Shown here: piece after piece, positions 37,040 through 46,502 of the stretch
Numbering within the stretch: position 1 is the stretch's first letter
Layout: every line of letters starts with the position of its first letter
Assembly: GCA_934503275.1 (NCBI GenBank)
Contig: CAKSVD010000014.1
Location: 1 to 57,307, forward strand
Source of the DNA: an uncultured Faecalibacterium sp.
GTDB lineage: Bacteria > Bacillota > Clostridia > Oscillospirales > Ruminococcaceae
Direction of reading: 5' to 3'
Length of the DNA: 57,307 nucleotides
Made by a program: the position numbers and the translations under genes
The notes under the pieces: model-generated
What the model saw: only the letters and a program-made list of their open reading frames with translations
Database searches by the model: none
What the model was told of the DNA's origin: nothing

Positions 37040-38459
37040 TTGTTTTTTCCTCCTGTGTTTCGATCTCTGCATCCAAGTGCAGGATCCATCTGCTTTCCGT
37101 GTCCGGTGCAAGGCCATCGGCAAAGCCTTCTCCACACACCCATAAAATTTCGCTTCCGCTGGCCAGCAGCGGCAGCGTATCCCGCAGTTCGTTCGGGACA
37201 CCGGCCTCGTTCATCCACTTGCGCAGCGGTTTGCTCAAGCCCCGCCCCGCAGGCCGGAAACGGTCTCCCGGCTGTCGGGCACGCAGCACAAGGCCAGTGT
37301 ACAACGTAGTTATTCTAGCATAATCCGCCCGATTTTTTAAGTCTTTTTTATGAACGACTTGTATTTTTTTCTCAAAATCGGCTGTTAAAAGTTCTGCTTT
37401 CCCCTTCCAGCCCCCGCGCAGCCGGAATTCCGGCTGTTTTGCGGGCAAAAAGGGCACTTGCGGCGGCAGGCACTCCGGCTGCCGGGGCAGCGCCTGCGGC
37501 AGCATTTCCTGCCGCAGACAGCCATTCCCGGCGCAAAAGCGCACCTGCTCAGTCAGCTGTACCGCGCCGCTGCCCTGCCGCACCACGGCACACAGCAGCT
37601 GCACATATTTTTCCTCTGCGTCCCGCACCGGCGCCACAAGGCTATGCAGCGCGGTCTCCAGCAGCAGCGGGTCTGCCGCCTGCAAGGGCGGCAGCTGCCA
37701 TGCCGGTGCTGCGCCGGGCAGGCGTGCCGCCGCCAGAAGCTTTGCAGCCCCGGCGGCAAGGTAGACATCTGCCCGCGCGGCCTTTTCACAGAACCGTGCC
37801 AGATTCTGCACCGCCGCCGCGTTGGTGCTTTCCAGCGCAGGCAGGGCGCTGTGGCGCAGCCTGTTGCGGGCGTAGGCGTCGGTATCGTTGGTCTCATCGG
37901 TGACCCACGGCTGCCCTTCTGCCCGGCAGACAGCCTCGGTCTCGGCGCGGCTCAGGCAGAGCAGCGGGCGCAGGTAGCACCCGCGCCTTGGCCGGATGCC
38001 GCCCGCGCCGTGCAGCCCGGTGCCGCGCGCCAGCCGCAGCAGCAGCGTTTCGGCTTGGTCATTTGCAGTATGGGCCGTGGCGATGGCCTCTATCCCCTGC
38101 CCCTGCAGCTGCGCAAAAGCCGTGTAGCGCAGACGGCGCGCCCAGTCCTCCCCGGCGTGTGCCGGGGGCGGGGCAAACTCTGCCGCGTGGAACACCCGCA
38201 GCGGCACGCCCAAGCGGGCGCATTCCGCCCTTACAAAGGCTTCGTCACGGTCGGCACGCTGCCCGCGCAGACCGTGGTTCACATGACAGGCAGAGAGCGT
38301 ATAACCGAATTTCGGCTGCAGCTGCCGCAGCAAGAGCAGCAGCGCCATGCTGTCCGCCCCGCCGGAGACTGCCGCCGCCAGATGCTGCGGCGCGCCGGGC
38401 TGCAAAAGCCCCTCCCGGGTGCAGAAATCCTCCACCCGGGCAAGAATCGCGGCATCCAT
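37023..38459 (-). CDS. tilS: tRNA(Ile)-lysidine synthase
   Basis: 478 aa. It attaches lysine to C34 of the AUA-reading tRNA-Ile, using ATP. The N-type PP-loop SGGADS (32-37), HVNHGLRG (59-66) and [21 protein letters not shown] are clear. A TilS substrate-binding middle part follows, and the TilS C-terminal domain ends with [28 protein letters not shown]. Its ATG shares one base with the dnaB stop (TGATG), and its end overlaps hpt. Confidence 0.95.
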   Translation of the reverse strand: MDAAILARVEDFCTREGLLQPGAPQHLAAAVSGGADSMALLLLLRQLQPKFGYTLSACHVNHGLRGQRADRDEAFVRAECARLGVPLRVFHAAEFAPPPAHAGEDWARRLRYTAFAQLQGQGIEAIATAHTANDQAETLLLRLARGTGLHGAGGIRPRRGCYLRPLLCLSRAETEAVCRAEGQPWVTDETNDTDAYARNRLRHSALPALESTNAAAVQNLARFCEKAARADVYLAAGAAKLLAAARLPGAAPAWQLPPLQAADPLLLETALHSLVAPVRDAEEKYVQLLCAVVRQGSGAVQLTEQVRFCAGNGCLRQEMLPQALPRQPECLPPQVPFLPAKQPEFRLRGGWKGKAELLTADFEKKIQVVHKKDLKNRADYARITTLYTGLVLRARQPGDRFRPAGRGLSKPLRKWMNEAGVPNELRDTLPLLASGSEILWVCGEGFADGLAPDTESRWILHLDAEIETQEEKTNEYAR

Positions 38460-39859
38460 CAGCGCTTAAAGTCCACATCCATAAAGCGGGTGTGGGCACC
38501 ATCCCAGCCCAGCGGCACGGTGCTGGTCTCGCCGTGACGGTTCTTTGCCACGATGCACTCGGCGGTATCGGCATCCACCTCGGCGCCGTCCGGGTTCTGG
38601 CTGGCGTAGTAGGAATCGCGGTACAAGAACAGAACACAGTCCGCGTCCTGTTCGATGGAACCGGAGTCGCGCAGGTCCGAAAGCTGCGGGCGATGGCTGG
38701 AGTTGTTGCCCTGCTTTTCCACCGCACGGGACAGCTGGCTCAGCGCGATGATGGGCACATTCAGTTCCTTTGCCATGATCTTCAGGTTTCGGGTGATGGA
38801 GCTGATCTCCTGCACGCGGTTCTCGCTGCGCTGGCCGGTGGTCATCAGCTGCAGATAGTCGATGACGATCAGGCCCACGTTGGGGCGGGCAGGGTCCTGA
38901 TTCACCCGGCGGATCTTGGCCTTCATCTCGGTGATGGTGATACCGGAGGTATCATCCATATAGATCGGTGCATCGTGCAGCTTTTCGGTGGCCAGCGCCA
39001 GATACTCCCAGTCCTCGGCGCGCAGCGCACCGGTACGGAAGGCCTGACTATCGATACCAGCCTCCGACGAGAGGATACGGTTGGTCAGCTGCTCCTTGGT
39101 CATTTCCAAGCTGAAGATGGCCACTGGCACCTTTTGCTGCATGGCCACGCGGGTGGCAATGTTCAGCGCAAAGCTGGTCTTGCCCATACCGGGACGGGCT
39201 GCCAGAATGACCAGATCGCCGCGGCCAAGGCCTGTAAGCACGGTATCCAGCAGACGGAAGCCGGTGGGGATGCCCTTGTACTTATCCGCATCCGGGCCGC
39301 TGATCTTTTGCAGGTTGGTCAGCGTTTCCACCATGCTGGACGAAAGCGGGGTCAGGGCGCTGGAATCGCGGCCGGAGCGGATCTCGTAGATGCGCTGTTC
39401 GGCGTTTTCCAGCAGAAGGTCGGCGTCTGGCTCATCCCCGGCGTCCTGCAGGATGTCCTTGGCAACGCCCATCAGCTGACGCACCAGATATTTTTCCTGC
39501 ACGATCTGGGCGTAGGCCTTTACGTTGGAGATGCTGGGCACCGTTTCCGCCAGACCGGTCAGGTAGATCTTGGCCTCGTCTGCACTGGGGAACACACCAT
39601 CGGACACCACCGCATCCAGCAGGGTGACAAAATCGATGGTCTGGTCGTTGGTGAACAGGCGCAGCATCTCGGTCCAGATCTGGGCGTTCTGCCGGGTATA
39701 GAACATTTCCGGCTTAATGATCTCCACAAGATCGGTCAGGGTATCGGGCTTGAGCAGCACCGCGCCCAGCACGCTCTGCTCTGCCTGCATATTGTAGGGC
39801 AGATTGATGCCCACGCTCTCCAGATTCAGTTCATTGGAATAACGTCGTTCGTTCGGCAT
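38459..39859 (-). CDS. dnaB: Replicative DNA helicase DnaB
   Basis: 466 aa. Hexameric helicase that unwinds DNA at the replication fork and recruits primase. The N-terminal domain begins NLPYNMQAEQSVLGAVLL. The RecA-like core has Walker A ARPGMGKTSFALNIA (about 201-215), GLIVIDYLQLM (Walker B) and the arginine-finger region RDSGSIEQDADCVLFLYRD. It is called dnaC in B. subtilis. It lies 86 bases after rplI with a terminator hairpin between, so rplI may be made in excess. Confidence 0.97.
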   Translation of the reverse strand: MPNERRYSNELNLESVGINLPYNMQAEQSVLGAVLLKPDTLTDLVEIIKPEMFYTRQNAQIWTEMLRLFTNDQTIDFVTLLDAVVSDGVFPSADEAKIYLTGLAETVPSISNVKAYAQIVQEKYLVRQLMGVAKDILQDAGDEPDADLLLENAEQRIYEIRSGRDSSALTPLSSSMVETLTNLQKISGPDADKYKGIPTGFRLLDTVLTGLGRGDLVILAARPGMGKTSFALNIATRVAMQQKVPVAIFSLEMTKEQLTNRILSSEAGIDSQAFRTGALRAEDWEYLALATEKLHDAPIYMDDTSGITITEMKAKIRRVNQDPARPNVGLIVIDYLQLMTTGQRSENRVQEISSITRNLKIMAKELNVPIIALSQLSRAVEKQGNNSSHRPQLSDLRDSGSIEQDADCVLFLYRDSYYASQNPDGAEVDADTAECIVAKNRHGETSTVPLGWDGAHTRFMDVDFKR

Positions 39860-39907
39860 AGTAGTTTGTCCTTATCCAAAATCCAAAGCATCCTGTAAAG
39901 CCAAAAA

Positions 39908-39931
39908 GCGCCCCCTGCTGTGAGGGGGCGC
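39908..39931 (-). terminator. Terminator/attenuator between rplI and dnaB
   Basis: Stem GCGCCCCC / GGGGGCGC with an 8-base loop, followed by TTTTTGG on the minus strand. It starts 14 bases beyond the rplI stop. Confidence 0.85.
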
Positions 39932-39945
39932 AAACGGCACACAGA

Positions 39946-40401
39946 TCAGGCCTGTTCCACTTCCACCTGGATCTTGAAGGAAGCCACGACGCCAACGTAC
40001 AGACGGACCTTGCCGTTGAACACGCCGGCATCCTTGATGTCCTTGGTCTCCAGCTCGATCTTCTTTTTGTCGATGGGTGCACCTGCCAGCGCAGCCAGTG
40101 CCTCAGCAACTTCCTTGCCGGTCACCTTGCCGTGCAGACGGCCGGATGCGCCGCCCTTGGCCTTGATGGTCACGGTCTTGCCTTCGATCTTAGCAGCCAG
40201 AGCCTTGGCGGCTGCCACATTCTCAGCTTCGTGAAAATCGGCTGCGGCCTCCTTGCCGCGCGCCATGTTCACAGCGCTGGCATCCGCCACAGCGGCCAGC
40301 TTGCGCGGGAACAGGTAGTTGCGGGCGTAGCCGTCGGAGACCTCGTGGATCTCGTCCTTCTTGCCAATGCCCTTGATATCCTGCTTCAGAATCACTTTCA
40401 T
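39946..40401 (-). CDS. rplI: 50S ribosomal protein L9
   Basis: 151 aa from [30 protein letters not shown]; an earlier frame start adds five residues without reason. The N-terminal RNA-binding domain with [13 protein letters not shown], the connecting helix (about 41-75) and the C-terminal domain (about 80-149) are present. L9 binds 23S rRNA domain V near the L1 stalk and limits frameshifting. Gene order here is gdpP-glf-rplI-dnaB, so glf is an insertion into the common gdpP-rplI-dnaB string. Confidence 0.97.
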   Translation of the reverse strand: MKVILKQDIKGIGKKDEIHEVSDGYARNYLFPRKLAAVADASAVNMARGKEAAADFHEAENVAAAKALAAKIEGKTVTIKAKGGASGRLHGKVTGKEVAEALAALAGAPIDKKKIELETKDIKDAGVFNGKVRLYVGVVASFKIQVEVEQA

Positions 40402-40500
40402 GATAGTATCCCTCACTTCTCACCGGAAAACCGGTGCAGTCTTATGGTAATAGTATAGCGCATTTGTCGTTTTTGGGCAAGAGGAAGCGGGGCAGCATTT

Positions 40501-40587
40501 CAAATGTCCTCCGCTGCGCTCTGGACATTCTGCAAGGAATTTTTTCTTTTTTCGTGTTTATCGCGGCCTGCAGGCCGCGATAAACAC
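40501..40587. repeat. Perfect 34-base palindrome and second hairpin between glf and rplI
   Basis: GTGTTTATCGCGGCCTG (40554-40570) is followed directly by its exact complement (40571-40587). A second hairpin, AATGTCC / GGACATT, lies at about 40502-40529. The T run follows the palindrome on the plus strand, where no gene ends, so a simple glf terminator is doubtful. Confidence 0.7.
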
Positions 40588-40652
40588 ATTTTTACCAAAA
40601 GATTTTTCCTCTGAAGATGGCCAAAGCGAACGCGTCGGCCATTAAAAACCGT

Positions 40653-41756
40653 TTACTCCAGTTCCTTTGCGGCCACGTCCAGCGCTACCTCGATGACCTT
40701 GTCCATATCGTAGTACTTATACTCGCCCAGACGTCCGCCGAAGATCACGCCCGGCTCGGCATCGGCCAGTGCCTTGTACTGCGCATACAGGGCGCCGTTC
40801 TTCTCGTCGTTGACGGGATAGTAGGGCTCGTCGCCCTTTTTCCACTCGGCGCTATACTCCCGGCTGATAACGGTCTTGGGCTGGGTGCCGAACTCGAAGT
40901 GCTTGTGCTCGATGATGCGGGTATAGGGGGTCTCAGCATCGGTATAGTTGACCACCGCGTTGCCCTGATAGTTGTCGGTATCCAGCACCTCGGTCTCAAA
41001 GCGGACGCTGCGGTACTGCAAAGCACCCAGACGGTAGCCGAAGTAGGCATCCACCGGGCCGGTGTAGACCACCTTTTCGGCCAGTGCGTCCAGCGCAGCT
41101 TTGTCGGCCAGATAATCCACGTTCAGGCGCACCTCAGTGCCCTCCAGCATCTTTTCCACCATGGCGGTGTAACCGCCATTGGGGATGCCCTGATACAGGG
41201 CGTTGAAGTAGTTATCGTCGTAGGTGAAGCGCACCGGCAGGCGCTTGATGATAAAGGCAGGCAACTCGGTGCAGGGGCGTCCCCACTGCTTGCCGGTGTA
41301 GCCCTTGATGAGTTTTTCGTAGATATCAGTGCCCACAAGGCTGATGGCCTGCTCTTCGAGGTTCTGCGGGTCGGTGATGCCTGCAGCGGCCTTCTGCTCC
41401 TCGATCTTAGCCTTGGCCTCGGCAGGGGTCACAACGCCCCACATCTTATTGAAGGTGTTCATGTTGAAGGGCAGGTTGTAGATCTGGCCGTGGTAGTTGG
41501 CCACCGGGCTGTTGGTGTAGCGGTTGAACTCTGCAAACTGGTTCACATACTGCCACACGGCCTTGTTGTTGGTGTGGAAGATATGCGCGCCGTAGCGGTG
41601 CACGTTGATGCCCTCCACGGCTTCGGTATAGATGTTGCCCGCGATATGGTCGCGCTTATCAATGACCAGACACTTTTTGCCTGCCTTTTTGGCCTCGTGG
41701 GCAAACACGGCGCCGAACAGACCGGCACCAACGATAAGATAATCATACTGTTTCAT
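40653..41756 (-). CDS. glf: UDP-galactopyranose mutase
   Basis: 367 aa. A flavoenzyme that converts UDP-galactopyranose to UDP-galactofuranose for cell-surface polysaccharides. The FAD-binding motif VGAGLFGAVFAHEA (9-22), the conserved HRYGAHIFHTNNKAVWQYV with the active-site His, and FNYRLVN-like arginine regions (RFETEVLDTDNYQGNAVVNYTD) are visible. It begins 3 bases after the gdpP stop, so it is in the rnj-gdpP operon. Pairing with cyclic-di-AMP turnover is unusual; both touch the cell wall. Confidence 0.95.
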   Translation of the reverse strand: MKQYDYLIVGAGLFGAVFAHEAKKAGKKCLVIDKRDHIAGNIYTEAVEGINVHRYGAHIFHTNNKAVWQYVNQFAEFNRYTNSPVANYHGQIYNLPFNMNTFNKMWGVVTPAEAKAKIEEQKAAAGITDPQNLEEQAISLVGTDIYEKLIKGYTGKQWGRPCTELPAFIIKRLPVRFTYDDNYFNALYQGIPNGGYTAMVEKMLEGTEVRLNVDYLADKAALDALAEKVVYTGPVDAYFGYRLGALQYRSVRFETEVLDTDNYQGNAVVNYTDAETPYTRIIEHKHFEFGTQPKTVISREYSAEWKKGDEPYYPVNDEKNGALYAQYKALADAEPGVIFGGRLGEYKYYDMDKVIEVALDVAAKELE

Positions 41757-41759
41757 GTT

Positions 41760-43757
41760 TTATTCCCCTTTTGCCGGTCGTGCTTCCGGCGTAGTCTTTT
41801 TCTGGGAGAGATAATATTGGTCGATGGCGTCCTGAATGCGGCTGCGTGCCGCCTGCGGGGTGATATGCTTCAGCTGCGCTGCTGCCATGGTCTGATGCCC
41901 GCCGCCGCCCAGCGCCTCCATGATCACCTGCACATTCACGGCGCCCATGCTGCGGGCAGAGACGTTTACACCGTTGCCCACCTGCACCGCCACAAAACTG
42001 GCGTCCACGCCCTGAATGCGCAGCAGGTCGTTGGCGGCCTGCGCAATGGCGACCCGGGCCTCCGGGGCGACCTCGCCGCCGATGGAGATGGCACAGTTTT
42101 TGTACATCTGTGCCTTTTCCACCAGATCGGCCTTGGCGTTGTACTCCACCATGGTCACATCGAACAACCGGCGCACCCGCTCGGTCTCTGCGCCGTAGCG
42201 GCGCAGAGCGGCAGCGGCTTCAAAGGTGCGCACACCGGTGTGCAGAGTAAAGTCCTGCGTATCCAGCAGGATACCGGCAAGCAGACCTTCGGCCTCCACG
42301 CGGTTGGGCTTGTCGTCCCGCTCGCCCACATACTGCAACAACTCGGTGACCAGTTCGCTGGCCGAGGAGGAATAGGGCTCATGGCAGACCAGCGCCGGGT
42401 TCTCGATGTAGCCCACGCCCTTGCGGTGGTGGTCAATGACAGCCACCTTGCCGCATTTTTCCAGAATGTCCTTGCTTTCCACAAGACCAACCTGATATGT
42501 ATCCACCACGATGCACAGGGTGCGCTTGGAGATGATGGGCAGGGCGTCCTTGGGGTCGATGAAGTCATCCTTCTGCCCCGCCTTGCACAGCGCATCGATC
42601 AGGCTGGCCGCCAGTGTAGCGTCCCGCCGGACGGCGATGACCGCTGGCACATCGCAGATCTTACAAATGCGCAGCACGCCCTCGGCTGCGCCGATGGCGT
42701 CCAGATCGCTCATGCGGTGGCCCATGATGACCACATGGTCAGCTTCTTTGATCAGCTTGACCAGCTGGTCGGCCACAAGGCGGCTGCGCACCTTACTGCG
42801 CTTTTCCACGCCGTGGCTCACGCCGCCGTAGAAGGTAAAGCCATCCAGCGTCATCTCAGCGGCCTGATCGCCGCCGCGTCCCTGCGCCATATCCAGTGCG
42901 TGCTCGGCCATATCCTGCGCTTCCCGCAGGGTGCGCGCGCCGCGTCCGATGCCAATGGACATTGAAAGGCTCACACCGGGGTCCAGTGCACGGATCTTAT
43001 CCAGCACATCGTAGCCGCGGTTAGCAAACTGCTCCAGCTGGCGCTCCTCCACCACGGCGATGTAGCGGCCGCCGCTGCCTACCCGGCGCAGAAAGCCGCT
43101 GCCGCGCCCGATCATCTCCTCCAGAATGCGGTTGACGCCCTCCAGCAGGCGGGCGCGCTCACTGTCCATCAGATCGCCAAACACATCGTCGTAGCCGTCC
43201 AGCTGAAAGGCAAGATACCCCGGACGGCTGGCCTTGTACTCTGCCTCGATGCGGCGCAGTTCGGTCTCCTCGTTCAGCACCAGCAGGGTCACGCTTTCGG
43301 CTTCGCCGGGCACGGTGGAACTGTGCACGCTCCAGTAGCCGTCGGCAAGGGTCAGCAGCTGTCCCTCACGCTTGCGGCACAGCTGCAGATCCAGCCCGGG
43401 CAGCAGCTTCTGCACCCGGCTGGCCAGCACATCCTGCCCGCCCAGCAGGCGGGTGCGGAACTGGCTGTTGTACCACAGCACCGTCTCGCCGGAGAGCAGC
43501 GCCGCAGGCTGGGAAAGGGGCTCCAGACTGAACTGCACCTTGGATTTTTCAAACGTGGTGCCGCTTGTCCAGCGCACCACCCAGCGGCGCAGCCTGCAGC
43601 GGAACAGGGTTGCCCCTATGCCCCACAGCACCACCAGCACAGCCAGCAGCGGCCATGCCGCAGGGCGCTGCACCAGCAGCACCAGCAGCAAAAGGCCGCA
43701 CAGCACCGCCAGACTGGCCGTGAGCATTTCCAGTGTCCATCTTGGTTTACGTTTCAT
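41760..43757 (-). CDS. gdpP: Cyclic-di-AMP phosphodiesterase GdpP
   Basis: 665 aa. It hydrolyses the second messenger c-di-AMP to pApA and so controls K+ and wall homeostasis. Two N-terminal transmembrane helices (about 10-50), a degenerate PAS region (about 75-150), and a degenerate GGDEF region (about 175-300) come first. The DHH catalytic domain has MGHRMSDLDAIG, VVDTYQ and VIDHHRKG. DHHA1 follows with GGGGHQTMAAAQL. K+ uptake by TrkAH elsewhere in this window is a known target process of c-di-AMP. It follows the RNase J gene by 48 bases. Confidence 0.95.
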   Translation of the reverse strand: MKRKPRWTLEMLTASLAVLCGLLLLVLLVQRPAAWPLLAVLVVLWGIGATLFRCRLRRWVVRWTSGTTFEKSKVQFSLEPLSQPAALLSGETVLWYNSQFRTRLLGGQDVLASRVQKLLPGLDLQLCRKREGQLLTLADGYWSVHSSTVPGEAESVTLLVLNEETELRRIEAEYKASRPGYLAFQLDGYDDVFGDLMDSERARLLEGVNRILEEMIGRGSGFLRRVGSGGRYIAVVEERQLEQFANRGYDVLDKIRALDPGVSLSMSIGIGRGARTLREAQDMAEHALDMAQGRGGDQAAEMTLDGFTFYGGVSHGVEKRSKVRSRLVADQLVKLIKEADHVVIMGHRMSDLDAIGAAEGVLRICKICDVPAVIAVRRDATLAASLIDALCKAGQKDDFIDPKDALPIISKRTLCIVVDTYQVGLVESKDILEKCGKVAVIDHHRKGVGYIENPALVCHEPYSSSASELVTELLQYVGERDDKPNRVEAEGLLAGILLDTQDFTLHTGVRTFEAAAALRRYGAETERVRRLFDVTMVEYNAKADLVEKAQMYKNCAISIGGEVAPEARVAIAQAANDLLRIQGVDASFVAVQVGNGVNVSARSMGAVNVQVIMEALGGGGHQTMAAAQLKHITPQAARSRIQDAIDQYYLSQKKTTPEARPAKGE

Positions 43758-43805
43758 TGGTTTTTTGCCTCCTCAGACGCTGCACCGCTTTGCGGTGCGC
43801 CCGGA

Positions 43806-45635
43806 TCAGACCTCCATCAGGATCGGCAGGATCATCGGGCTGCGCTTGGTGCGCCGGTAGATATAGCTGCTCAGTGCCTCACGCACACGGGTCTTTACGC
43901 TGTTCCAGTCCCGGACGTGCTCGTCCACGCAGCGCTCCAGTGCATTTTCCACAATGCTCTGGGCACCGTCCATCAGGCTCTCGTTCTCGCGCACATACAC
44001 GAAGCCCCGGCTTACCAGATCCGGCCCGGCCAGCACCTTGCCGGTCTTGCTGTCCACGGTAGCCACGATGATGACAAGGCCGTCCTCAGAAAGGTGCTTG
44101 CGGTCCCGCAGCACCACATTGCCCACATCGCCCACGCCAAGGCCGTCCACCATGACGGCGCCGGCGGTCACCGGCTCGCCCAGCTTCATCTCGTCCTGCG
44201 AGAGGATGACGTTGGATCCGTTTTCCGCAATGAGGATATTGCTGGTGGGAATGCCCAGACTTGCAGCGGTGAGGGCGTGCTTTTTCAGCTGCTTATACTC
44301 GCCGTGCACGGGCAGGAAGTACTTGGGCTTGGTCAGGGTGAGCATCAGCTTCTGCTCCTCCTGACAGGCGTGGCCGGAAACGTGCACATCGTACATACTC
44401 TCGTAGATGACCTCTGCGCCCAGCAGCAGCAGACCGTTGACGATCTTGGTCACGCTCTTTTCGTTGCCGGGGATGGGGTTTGCGGAGATGATGATGAAGT
44501 CGCCGGGGCCCACACGCACCTGACGGTGGCTGCAGGAGGCCATACGGCTCAGCGCACTCAGGGGCTCGCCCTGACTGCCGGTGGTCACCAGCACCACCTG
44601 CTCCGGCGGGTACTGGTTCAGCTCGTCCACGCTGATCAGGGTGCCCTCCGGGATGTGCATATAGCCCAGCTCCTGCGCCATGGCGGTGTTGTTGACCATG
44701 CTGCGGCCGCTGAAGGCCACCTTGCGGCCATCCTCCACAGCCAGATCAATGATCTGCTGCACGCGGTAGATGTTGGACGCAAAGGTTGCAATGATAATGC
44801 GCTTATTACGGGCGCGGGCAAACAGGCTGCGCACACCGGCGGCCACCTTCTGCTCGGTAGCGGTAAAGCCCGGGCGCTCCGCGTTGGTGGAGTCGCTCAG
44901 CAAAGCCAGCACACCGCGCTGTCCGTACTCGGACAGGGTGGACAGATCGGTCACGCCGCAGGCCAGCGGGGTGTAATCAATTTTAAAGTCTCCGGTCTGG
45001 ATGATGGTACCGGCGGGGCTGTCGATGGCAAAGGCCACGGCATCCGGGATGGAGTGGTTCACATGGATGGGCTCCACGGTAAAGCAGCCCAGCTTGAGCT
45101 TCTGCCGGGGCACGATCTCCACAAACTTGGTCTTGCCGGCAAGGCCGAACTCCTCCAGCTTGTTCTTGATCAGGCCGCAGGTCAGACGGGTGCCGTACAC
45201 CGGCAGGCTGATCTTTTGCAGCAGATAGGGAATGCTGCCAATGTGGTCCTCGTGGCCGTGGGTGATGAGCAGGCCCTTGATCTTATCCTTGTTCTGCACC
45301 ACAAAGGTGAAGTCCGGGATGACCATGTCCACGCCGAACATCTCGCTGTCCGGGAACACCAGGCCGCAGTCCACGATGATCATATCGCCGTTGCACTCGT
45401 AGACGGTCATGTTCTTGCCGACTTCGCCCAGACCGCCCAGCGGGTAGATATGGATGGGGGTCGCTGCCTCCTTGGGCTGCTGCGCACGGCGCGGGCGGCG
45501 GTTATAGTAGGGGCGGCGGGTGGTAGGACGAGTGCGCTTTTCCCCTGCGGGAGCAGTGCCGTTTGCGGCGGCTGCCTTGGGCGCTGCCGGGGCCTTTGCG
45601 CGGGGTGCGGGGTTGTTTTCTTTTGCTTGAGCCAT
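43806..45635 (-). CDS. rnj: Ribonuclease J
   Basis: 609 aa (GGAGG, 6-base spacer). A metallo-beta-lactamase/beta-CASP exo- and endonuclease that matures and degrades RNA. HGHEDH (126-131) binds zinc. The beta-CASP motifs SDSTNAERPG, NNTAMAQELG and VSGHACQEE follow, and the C-terminal dimer domain ends at MEV. Compared with B. subtilis RNase J1 it has an extra N-terminal tail of about 58 residues rich in Ala, Pro and Arg, likely disordered and RNA-binding. It is transcribed from a strong promoter with a 270-base leader. First gene of rnj-gdpP-glf. Confidence 0.95.
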   Translation of the reverse strand: MAQAKENNPAPRAKAPAAPKAAAANGTAPAGEKRTRPTTRRPYYNRRPRRAQQPKEAATPIHIYPLGGLGEVGKNMTVYECNGDMIIVDCGLVFPDSEMFGVDMVIPDFTFVVQNKDKIKGLLITHGHEDHIGSIPYLLQKISLPVYGTRLTCGLIKNKLEEFGLAGKTKFVEIVPRQKLKLGCFTVEPIHVNHSIPDAVAFAIDSPAGTIIQTGDFKIDYTPLACGVTDLSTLSEYGQRGVLALLSDSTNAERPGFTATEQKVAAGVRSLFARARNKRIIIATFASNIYRVQQIIDLAVEDGRKVAFSGRSMVNNTAMAQELGYMHIPEGTLISVDELNQYPPEQVVLVTTGSQGEPLSALSRMASCSHRQVRVGPGDFIIISANPIPGNEKSVTKIVNGLLLLGAEVIYESMYDVHVSGHACQEEQKLMLTLTKPKYFLPVHGEYKQLKKHALTAASLGIPTSNILIAENGSNVILSQDEMKLGEPVTAGAVMVDGLGVGDVGNVVLRDRKHLSEDGLVIIVATVDSKTGKVLAGPDLVSRGFVYVRENESLMDGAQSIVENALERCVDEHVRDWNSVKTRVREALSSYIYRRTKRSPMILPILMEV

Positions 45636-45907
45636 TCTTTACCTCCAGATTCAATTGCAAGCCAGACCGCGCCCCACCAGGGAGAGCAGCCGCATCTTGC
45701 ACAGGGGAAGCACCTGAAACTGCATCGGCTTCCGGTTGATGCATCGTATAGAATTTATCGTTCAGCGTGCTTTTTGCAGCAGCGCTGTTGGTTCCGCAAG
45801 AGGTTCTTGGCCAGGTAAGTCCATCTGTTCGATGCGACCGTGGCGTTTCTGCCGGAACAGCCGGGCGCACGCCTTTGGTGCACCCCTATACGCATTTTGT
45901 TACGCTA
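45636..45907 (-). other. Long 5' leader of the RNase J gene
   Basis: About 270 bases separate the promoter from the ATG. Small hairpins are present but no known riboswitch. A frame starting MHQPEADAVSG (about 45743) runs out of phase across the RNase J start; it has no site of its own and I do not call it a gene. Confidence 0.5.
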
Positions 45908-45936
45908 AGTATAGTATTTCGCACCGGTTTTGTCAA
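45908..45936 (-). promoter_or_regulatory. Consensus sigma-A promoter of rnj-gdpP-glf
   Basis: On the minus strand TTGACA (45936-45931) and TATACT (45913-45908), spacer 17. This is the best -35/-10 pair in the window. Confidence 0.9.
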
Positions 45937-45978
45937 TTCCAAGGTTTGGCAAAACTGAGCCGGCGTATACATTGGCTC

Positions 45979-46008
45979 TTGACATCCCGGGCAAAATAGC
46001 GCTAAATA
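45979..46008 (+). promoter_or_regulatory. Promoter of rnhA
   Basis: TTGACA (45979-45984) and TAAATA (46003-46008), spacer 18, diverging from the RNase J promoter. Confidence 0.65.
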
Positions 46009-46037
46009 AAGGTATTCTATTCTATAAGGAGAACCCC

Positions 46038-46502
46038 ATGAAACAGGTAGAGGTGTACACAGACGGCGCTTGCAGCGGCAACCCCGGCCCGGGCGGCTGG
46101 GGTGCGGTGCTGCGCTACCGCTTTGACGGCAAGGTGTACGAAAAGGAACTGAGCGGCGGCGACGCCAGCACCACCAACAACCGCATGGAACTGACGGCCT
46201 TTATCGAGGCACTGCGCCAACTCAAGGAGCCCTGCGAGGTGCGGCTGTGCTCTGACAGCCAGTATGTGATCAACGGGCTGGAAAAGGGCTGGGCCAAGGG
46301 CTGGAAGCGCCGGGGCTGGAAAAAAGCCGACGGCTCCCCTGCCCTGAACCCGGACTTATGGGCACAGGCGCTGGAGCAGGAGGCACGGCATAAGATCACC
46401 TACGTCTGGGTAAAGGGCCACGCAGGCCACCCGGAAAACGAACGCTGCGACCAGCTGGCCGTAGCCCAAAGCAAAGCACATGGCGGGAGGCAAGGAACAT
46501 GA
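46038..46502 (+). CDS. rnhA: Ribonuclease HI
   Basis: 154 aa from [17 protein letters not shown] (AAGGAG, 6-base spacer). It cuts the RNA of RNA-DNA hybrids. The catalytic acids are visible: Asp in [17 protein letters not shown], Glu in [13 protein letters not shown], Asp in [12 protein letters not shown], and the final ENERCDQLA. The helix-loop [13 protein letters not shown] (basic protrusion) is present, as in E. coli RNase HI. It overlaps the next gene by 4 bases. Confidence 0.96.
   Translation: MKQVEVYTDGACSGNPGPGGWGAVLRYRFDGKVYEKELSGGDASTTNNRMELTAFIEALRQLKEPCEVRLCSDSQYVINGLEKGWAKGWKRRGWKKADGSPALNPDLWAQALEQEARHKITYVWVKGHAGHPENERCDQLAVAQSKAHGGRQGT

Noticed and set aside
45502..45870. Frame across the RNase J leader and start
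   Set aside because: It overlaps the real RNase J start in another phase, is low-complexity and has no ribosome site.
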